Origin: Nephromyces sp. MM_2019
Taxonomy: Eukaryota; Apicomplexa; Aconoidasida; Nephromycida
DNA length: 64,000 nucleotides
Reading direction: 5' to 3'
Assembly (NCBI GenBank): GCA_015657535.1
Contig: JADHZB010000341.1
Coordinates: 1 to 64,000 of the forward strand
The notes beneath the pieces were generated by a model that was not told where the DNA came from, searched no databases, and saw only the letters and a list, made by a program, of their open reading frames with translations. Both the position numbers and the translations under genes were made by a program. Positions 56,901-64,000 of the stretch are shown here, piece after piece (within the stretch, counting starts at the first letter, position 1; each line of letters begins with the position of its first letter).

Positions 56901-57084
56901 TTATTGTTTCTTCCAATGCTAATTTTCCTTTTTCAATACGACTTTCCAAACCTGAGAGTTTTGTAGCGTTAGAATAATTTATGCTATAATAGCCAAGCTT
57001 TAAAGTATAAATTATAAAAAATAAATGATATATCAAGAAAATTCCATTCAAAATGGATGATTTAAATAAGAGATTGGCCTTCAT
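53932..57084 (-). CDS. GEX1: GEX1/KAR5/Brambleberry-family nuclear fusion protein
   Basis: Nuclear-envelope protein needed for fusion of gamete nuclei. Exon 1 (57084-56145) has a hydrophobic leader (ILNGIFLIYHLFFIIYTL) and the family Cys-rich region: GCWKDVLQQFETLTMESC, SLMALSKTRCHFLNAKREFP and CEIAQLLWDHDPYYRSYIEQ. It then has CTSQDVMSDTAFQVYHNDLN. It is spliced (donor GTGAAG) to 56026 to give HIDDICFYLHSSAWNRRTEM, which restores the conserved pattern. Later exons encode IDWLSKSAMNAGRELEKISK, DIFGILYSIKNYLAIISG, a membrane segment FELILSYSSALIVTFFLTIP followed by RAARPSRRS, and LLVLSLSLEVLIEKWAVHF. Coiled (IQNKLDGLVKVLNKSSG) and acidic (MNEDIESDSDYNNDLESN) exons follow. A strong GTAAGC donor at 54205 leads to a last exon ending KLSEF at TAG 53934-53932. 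The exon near 55760-55690 and the join into 54740 are not fully resolved. Expression in sexual stages would be expected from the family. Confidence 0.78.
54504..54518. other. poly-G run with an undetermined base
   Basis: A G homopolymer interrupted by N at 54515, inside an intron of the GEX1-like gene. It marks uncertain assembly at this point. Confidence 0.95.
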
Positions 57085-58475
57085 TTGAAATTATGTTCTG
57101 ATTGAAACCATGAAGTTTATTATTTAATTCCTCTATTTTACAAACTTTAAGAAAAAAAATTTTGAGCAACAAAATCGGGTTTTTAAAAATTATCAAAGAG
57201 AAAAAGTGTTTGATTGCTGCCAATGTTGCTTACTTTTTGATAATTTCATTGAAAACGATTAGCTAGCTTGTTTTTACAAGTTTAGCATTGTAAGTCAGCT
57301 AGCTAATCATTTGCTTGAAAATTAGTGACTACCAATTTTTTGCTTTTTTTAAAGACACAATTTTGTTTCTAATTGAAAACTTATAAACAAAGTTTTGGTA
57401 GTTTGTTTACTTCACGAGATAAAACAATGGCAAAACACAAGTCTATTTTTAGCCTACTTTTCATAGAAAGAGTTCAATGACTTATTGCTTTTTGCCTACA
57501 TTGTAATGAAAGGCCCACACTAAAGCACAAAGTGATACTTTAATAAAAATCAATACATTCCAATCTTGTTAGTCTTAAACGGAATTTTTCAAAATTTATT
57601 AATTTGTTCATTATAGATATCGCAATTGTTAGAACTTGACAAACCTGAAACAAAAATTGCGGTTGTGATTTCTTATTTTCATGCCCATCTCTCCAATAAA
57701 AAGCTTGACAAAGTTGCTAATTGTGACAATACGTAATCAATAATAACGACTTAATGAGATATAAAAATCGTTAATTTTAACTTTATGGAGTTATTAATTT
57801 TCTCGACATTGTTTTGCCAACAAAAAAACAAAATTATATTGAGCTACATTGTTGATAACTCCAGCCTACCTTTAGATTTAATAAACCACGAATAATCATC
57901 AAAATTTTAATGTCTTTTATTACAGCTAAAAATGGTATTGTATTCACGGAGTGATATAGAGATTTTTCTAATGTAATTTAATAAGGGTCTCCACACTCAG
58001 TCATCATTCTTATTTAGAAATAATTAAATTTAAAATAATACATTTAATATTTCAAAATTGATAGTCTAATTGCCTGCTAAACAATTTGGTTAGTTTTAGA
58101 AGAATACAAAATTTTTTTAACAATAATTTATTTATCAAATACTAGCATAATTTACAAATATAAATAAAATATTGAATTGAATCCTGGAGAGTTTAAACCC
58201 AGATTAATTGGAACACTATTACAAATTGATCTCAGTATGTATAAAAGACTCGATTTAGCTTAAAATAATATTTAAATCTGAGCATAGCTATTAATGTCTT
58301 TGCTCAGAAGTATTAGGTTATAGATTTTCCTAGAAATGCTCTGCGAGGAAATATGTTTATAATCTATTTCAAGCATCAGTTAGCCATAATATCAATTATT
58401 TTCCTATAAATTGTTATGGAAAATATCCAGTTAATGAATGCCTAGATAGTATTTAATGTATCTTTGGAATTATAA
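57085..58475. other. intergenic region between divergent genes
   Basis: About 1.4 kb between the GEX1-like gene (-) and the hydrolase gene (+). It contains the inverted repeat listed separately; no coding exon found. Confidence 0.55.
57257..57308. repeat. 12-base perfect inverted repeat with a nested hairpin
   Basis: GATTAGCTAGCT at 57257-57268 is matched by its reverse complement AGCTAGCTAATC at 57297-57308. The loop contains CTTGT...ACAAG (57267-57280), a second possible stem that overlaps the first arm by two bases. It lies about 170 bases upstream of the GEX1-like start codon. Confidence 0.6.
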
Positions 58476-61400
58476 ATGTCTAAAATTGCTCGTGAAAGAA
58501 TGAACTCCTCTTGTGTGGATTTCTTTAAACAAAATATATTGGGAAAGTGCTGCATTGATAATTTAACCGAAGAACAAACTAAGAAAAGGGTGGAAAATAT
58601 AAGCGAAGACCAAAGGCGATATATATATGAGGCTATAAATCCAAGCACGCTTAGAATGGGATATAAGCCATTGTTTTTCAATAAATGTGAGTTTATGTTT
58701 CCAATAATAATTAAAAATTTAAACTAGTAATATTCTACTAAAATTTTTCTTCTAGTTCGATGTTTTCTAAAATAAAAATTTAAAACTCATTTTAGGTGAT
58801 AATTTAAACCTTAATTATGAGTCGGAGGAAACAAAACAGTCATACATAAAAATGTTCGAGGATGAGGTTGAGGGACTTCTATGTGAGAACAAAATTTTGG
58901 TTAGCTGTTTAGTATCCATTTCATCACAAGTAATTTTTTATACGCTAAATAAACCCCTTGCCTGTTAGGATAACAAAAAGCGTCGCTCTTGGCAATCTAT
59001 CGCCTGTTATAGCCAAAAGAGTTTCAAAAATATGTGCTTTGATGAAATATCTTTCTATCTTAAACTTCCAAAGATATTTTCAAAAGGTTGGACAGAATTA
59101 CTATTGATACAGCTCCAAAATAATCAAGTGCGTGTTGCAAATTCATAAGTGAAAGTTATAACTCAAATCAATCACAAATTATTGTACAAAATTAACATAG
59201 AAAATCAGGGAAGACGGAAATCAATATTGTTATATACTTGGGATGGTAAAAATTCAAAAAATTATCAGATTTCCCTTAGGCTCTTGGAACAACATAATTT
59301 CTGGGCAAAAAACTTCTCAATTGGAAAAATCCTTAAAAGTGGAAATAATAGCTAACAAAACAAATCCTAATATAAGTGGTAACATGAATGATGATAAATT
59401 TCGATTGTTCGTTTTCCTTGGTGGTAAGGACATGATTGCATTAGATTGGCTACCTTTTATAGCAAGCCTGCTAGAATTTGTTTCACTGGAGACTATTAAA
59501 ACAAAACTAAACAATGAAATGTTATTAACTTTAGAAAGTCGTTACAATTGTAGCACGAGAGAAAAAACATTAATTTCATCACAAATATTAAATTCACAAA
59601 TACTTGAAGAAAATTCTTGCATTTTACCAAAAATAGCTTCAAAAATATCGCCTACAGCTAACACAAAGTATTGTAAGAATTATGAAAATGAAGATAGCTC
59701 GAAAATAGCTTCAGGAATTAATAACCTAATCAGTAACAAATTGAGAGATACTAATTATTCTGTAAGCAAAAGTCAGCCCAACACAAAAGTTTCAAACTAC
59801 CCAAAAAGTTCTAACCAGGATAAAAATCCATTGCAATTAATTGAGAGTCCTATAAAACTTTTAGAGGCATCCAATGATATAGGGGTTAAAATTCCTTTAC
59901 TTATTAGTGATGATTTTGCTTTTTTGTTAATAGATTATCCTGGATTTGGATTTAACTCAGGGGATCCCGATCCTCAATCATGTGTTGAAACCGCTTTGAA
60001 AGTGAGTCAAGAATTTTGTTTTGTTTCATATAAATTAGTGGTTGACTTTACAGCTAAAATTCGTGTTAAGATAAGAATTTACGTACCTCAAATCGTGGTA
60101 ATTATAATACAGGCACTAAAGAGAACCCTCATCAGTTTAAATCACAATTTAATAGAACTATCGATAATTGGTTATTCACTTGGAACAGCAGTAGGATTGA
60201 AGCTTATAAATTGCCTATTAAAGCATTTTTCGGCTAGAAAGTAATGATGCTTGTCATAGAACCTTCTTTTAACGAACCCATATTCAAATTCAATATAATA
60301 ATAACTCATATGGCATGCAGAAACTGTCAACTTGACGGATATGGAATTGATAAAAATTCAGATCTCTGTAATTCACGAAGTTTTATAGATTATAAGATTG
60401 AAAGTAAGTAAATAAAATTGTTTTGGTTGTCTAAAAAATCAAGGCTAGGGTAAAAGCTATATAGATATAATATCCTTACAAGTAAATTCAATATCAATAA
60501 GAAAAAGCAATCACAAAAATAGTTTATAAAAGTGCTTTCAACTTTTGTAACATTAGCTTACTGTTGCTGTTAATTTACAAGACTTGTGTGGGGTATAAGC
60601 GTTGTTGAAAATTTTTGAATTTCAGAATATTTTCTTGTGCAATACTAGTACACTTAATGAAAAACAACAGTAACCCCGCAAAAATTTTCTTGCATCTTTC
60701 TACCTTTCTAGGATATAAATGTGAGTGTGAAGTTCCAGAAATAAATTTTAACTCTTGTTCAAACCCATTATTGAATACCAGCGAAGATGATGATAATCTC
60801 TGGTATCAAATAGATACTCTATTGAAACTTGAATATAAAACAGTTAAATTTTTGATAAATACAGCCGTATATCAAGGATTTCAGACTTTTTGATGATATG
60901 TCCTTTTACGAGCATTCCAGATATAGCGTTGTCTATTTTTAAAGTCCCAAGTTTGATGGTGGGCATTTCTAAAACCATATTGAAGGCATTTCAGGAAGAA
61001 TCAACAAAGTTTGAACTGCATGAAAAAATTGACCCATAACCAGTAATTTTTATTTGCTTACTCATTGTTTTGTTATATATAATTATCAGATGGGATAATA
61101 TTTCTAGTTTGAATGAAACTCTAAACCTAATGAATAACTGTAAGATCGTATACTCACTTAGACAACGTACTGAAATTATATCCCAAGAGCTTGTCTAGGT
61201 CAAGAAATAATTAATGATCTCCAAATTCACATCTTCCATGGAACTAAAGATGATATCGTTCCAAACTGGATGATAAGCAAAATTTTTTCAACCATCAGCA
61301 CTGGTATTGAGTCTAATGGTACCAAACTAGTAAGTAGGTACAAAACTATAAAAAAGGAAAGTTGTGAGTTTGAAAATGGCATGCGTGTTGAAGTAAGTTG

Positions 61401-61605
61401 AGTAGCTTACTTGATAGTCATACATTCTATACGAACAGAGGAGAGTTAATTGTTGTATATATGTACATATTTCCAGATTAATAAAGTTGAAGATGCAGAT
61501 CATAAAACAATTTTACACAAACCTTACTCATCTGTAATATTTAAGAGCTTTGTGCCTTTGCTCAGAAGTTCTTTTTATGGGAGCTTACAAAATCGAAAAA
61601 AATAA
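58476..61605 (+). CDS. alpha/beta hydrolase with N-terminal extension
   Basis: Serine hydrolase of unknown substrate. The first exons (MSKIARERMNSSCVDFFKQN; QSYIKMFEDEVEGLLCENKI; RRSWQSIACYSQKSFKNM) form an unrecognised extension of about 150 residues. They join through introns 59128-59208 and 59246-59279 (only 34 bases) to the hydrolase part. That part starts at FRLFVFLGGKDMIALDWLPF, contains a 200-residue Ser/Asn/Lys-rich insertion, then FAFLLIDYPGFGFNSGDPD and the nucleophile elbow IIGYSLGTAVGLKL (Ser). Next are MICPFTSIPDIALSIFKVPS, the acid strand IHIFHGTKDDIVPNWMISKI (Asp) and VEDADHKTIL (His). The order and spacing match ABHD13/BEM46-like cytosolic or membrane-associated hydrolases. 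It ends at TAA 61603-61605. The exons between 60240 and 61190 are only partly resolved. Confidence 0.8.
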
Positions 61606-62136
61606 AAAAAAAATTTTGCTAAGCAAGATGTTATATACCACTAAAAGATAATACATTTTGCATGACAAATTTTTAGAATAAGTAAACAGTTTCATACTAT
61701 ATGGACCTAACCCCGAAAATTATAAATGCTTTGCTACATGCAGTGAATAGAATTGTTAAGCAGCGAATCGAGATTCTTAACTGATACACAGAGTTCGTAG
61801 AAAGTAGGTATTTAACTTCATAATGTTGCAAACTTAGCAGAGACGATTTAATTAAGTTGGTTTGCGGAGAGTAGGTGTATTATAAATCAAAACAATGGGA
61901 ATTTAACGCCCATATATTTTTACTTGTGCAATTTATACATTATTTATCATTTTTTAAAATATACTCGCTTAATTTTATAAATATCAAGCTATACAATTAG
62001 TAAGCTGACACAAAAAAAAGCTTTAATAGGTTTGATTGGTTCAACAGAAATTTTGCATTGAGTTATAAATTAAGATTTTTACAACTTTTAAGGGAAACCA
62101 CCGCTAAAACTCTATGTTCGAATAAACACTTCATTC
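61606..62136. other. intergenic region
   Basis: 531 bases between two plus-strand genes. AT-rich, no gene seen. Confidence 0.55.
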
Positions 62137-63389
62137 ATGAGCTTTCCAAGTACAATTGATTTCGTCGATTTAGGATCTTCCCAGGATGAAGACCAATTTG
62201 AACTTTTTCATAACAACTCCACAGACACATACAATTCATACGTTTCAGCTTTGAATTCAAAACCAACTTGCGCAAATATTATCAGTGAAGGAAACCAAAA
62301 TCAAAACTTTTGCTACCTACTTCGTTCTATTTCATCCAAGAATAGTTTTTACATTGGATACACAAAAGATCCCCAAAAAAGAATTGAACAGCACAATGGT
62401 ATAATTAAAAATGGGGCAAAAAAGACTATAAGGTAACGATAATCATATTTCACACTAAAGTACCTTAACTGCGTATGCTCATGCTAAATATCATAGTAGC
62501 CCTAAGCCACTTATCTATTAATATAGATATTAAACATTTGAAAGCTAATCTTTTACCCTTTAAACTAAATCCTAATATAAATTTTCTGACTTGAAGAAGC
62601 CGCCCTTGGTCCATGGAATGCATTGTCACTGGATTCCCAGAAAAGGTGGTAGCTCTACAATTTGAATGGATTTGGCAAAATCCTGGAATATCCAAGAGGA
62701 GCCGAAGCATATTTGAAAGCTGCATTTCTTGTCAACCTCATAGGCACAATTTAAAAGAAAAAAATTTATCACATTTCCGATTGAATAAGCAAACTGCTAT
62801 AAGAAGGCTGAAACAATCAAGAAGTTTGTTCTTACACCTAGCTTGGATGATTTACCTATGCTCTATGCACCCTTTCAACAATTTTCCCCTATCAGTCTAC
62901 TTTATGAATGACAATACTTTTACTTTTTACATAGATAAAGTTGCCCCTTGGCTTCCCTTTACACCATCAACCCAAACATATTTAGCCCCATTAGAAACCT
63001 TCAAATTTAAGCACCAAATTGTAGAAGTTTCTAACTCAGAGTATACGCATGTGATTAAGGGAACAGATAATTCTGATATTCAAACTTCTTCAGCATTGTG
63101 CAACTCAGACTTAATCCAAAAAAAAAACCATCCGAGCATCACACCTACAAGCCTTATTTCCTTACCCCAAAGTGCAGCAAATGAGCTAACATGCTCTTAT
63201 TGCCTTGATCCATTTTTATATGACAACCTACTTCGAAAGAAAGCACATTGTCCAAAATGTAACGCTTCTTATCATTTGACTTGTTTAGCTCGATCAAATG
63301 AGCCTTCAACCATTTTTAACTTCATTCCCAGTTCTATATTCTGTTATTGTTGCCTAGAGAAATCTGAGTGGAAACAATGTTTCAACTGA
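62137..63389 (+). CDS. SLX1: SLX1 structure-specific endonuclease subunit
   Basis: GIY-YIG nuclease that cuts branched DNA with an SLX4 partner. Two exons: 62137 to about 62433 (donor GTAACG) and about 62597-63389, joined in phase to about 360 aa. After 65 Ser/Asn-rich residues comes the nuclease domain: FCYLLRSISSKNSFYIGYTK, DPQKRIEQHNG, then across the splice RPWSMECIVTGFPEKVVALQ and FEWIWQNPGISKRSR, with the catalytic Tyr, Arg and Glu of the family. The C-terminus has the SLX1-type RING/PHD-like zinc finger: CSYCLDPF, HCPKCNASYHLTCLAR, FCYCC. It ends in TGA at 63387-63389. I saw no SLX4 candidate in the window. Confidence 0.94.
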
Positions 63390-64000
63390 GCTCATTTTAA
63401 AAATGCTTCAATACCAACGTCTATTTTATGGAATTATTTAACTTTGATTTCAATTAGCTTCTAATAATTATCTATGATTTATTGGCATTCTTATAGCTTA
63501 GTAATTCGAAATGATCATTGAGTAAAACAATTTAAAACATCAATCTCTACTCAGGCTTCAAATATTTTATAAAGCTTAAAAATTCTAATTTGATTTGAAT
63601 TGGAAAACGAGAGTCGTAAATGGTATAGGGCACATAAATAAAAGTCCTTGATCAGAGAAGATAAAATATATAATATGCCTAAATATCTTAATACTTAAGA
63701 AACAATTTGAATTAAGTCACATATTATAAGTATTTTTAGCGATAGAATTATAATTAATTAATATATTAAGCTTTAAATCAAAGCTATAATATCTATTATT
63801 GTTATGATCAAAACAAGGTTAAAAATAAACTCATTGTTGAGCACTAACAGTAGTGTGGAATTTAAGCATCAAGTAGGCAGAGCTTTGAGCAATTGAAGCA
63901 AATGAATGTGGTTTAAGAGGTGAAAAAAGAGGCCTCTTTTAAGGGAAAGTATTCAATGTTATTTTTTCAAGTTTTCTATTATTTAGCACTGCAAATACTA
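63390..64000. other. noncoding right end of window
   Basis: 611 bases of AT-rich sequence after SLX1. No exon or RNA gene identified. Confidence 0.5.

Overview
The window is nuclear DNA from an AT-rich, intron-rich protist, most likely an apicomplexan or close relative. The evidence is protein content: a bacterial-type cytosolic malate dehydrogenase, an eL27 that starts MPKLLKAGRV and ends KKLRF (close to the Plasmodium form as I remember it), a GEX1/KAR5 nuclear-fusion protein and a mitochondrial F1 alpha subunit. Genes run on both strands with no operons. Most are cut by GT-AG introns (34 to several hundred bases), so most genes had to be assembled from exons whose splice phases agree. The code appears standard, with TAA, TAG and TGA all used as stops. 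I cannot name the genus.

Layout. 1-3065 (-): Ser/Asn-rich hypothetical, running off the left edge. 5276-6922 (+): malate dehydrogenase, 9 exons. 7510-13324 (-): tandem B-box, coiled-coil, PH-domain protein. 14891-19010 (+): Nop9-like PUF-repeat ribosome-biogenesis protein. 20724-24738 (+): protein with two CW zinc fingers. 26022-26589 (-): broken-looking small gene, possibly mitoribosomal. 27758-30577 (+): ATP synthase alpha, 8 exons. 32026-36369 (+): Sec12/PREB-type Sar1 exchange factor. 36949-41458 (+): MRE11 nuclease. 42179-42715 (+): tail-anchored hypothetical. 42849-43589 (-): ribosomal protein eL27. 44810-46318 (+): intronless METTL14-like protein. 46904-49990 (-): fusion of a TrhO-type tRNA hydroxylase with a COMT/TrmR-type O-methyltransferase. 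50498-52861 (+): organellar release factor RF1. 53932-57084 (-): GEX1/KAR5 protein. 58476-61605 (+): alpha/beta hydrolase. 62137-63389 (+): SLX1 nuclease.

The most interesting locus is 46904-49990. Three exons join in phase into one 890-residue chain. It carries a complete UPF0176/TrhO module (U34 5-hydroxylation in bacteria), then a complete O-methyltransferase of the family that includes bacterial TrmR, which methylates ho5U to mo5U. This looks like a one-chain 5-methoxyuridine synthase for tRNA wobble uridine. It sits head-to-head with organellar RF1 and has a hydrophobic N-terminus that could target it to an organelle.
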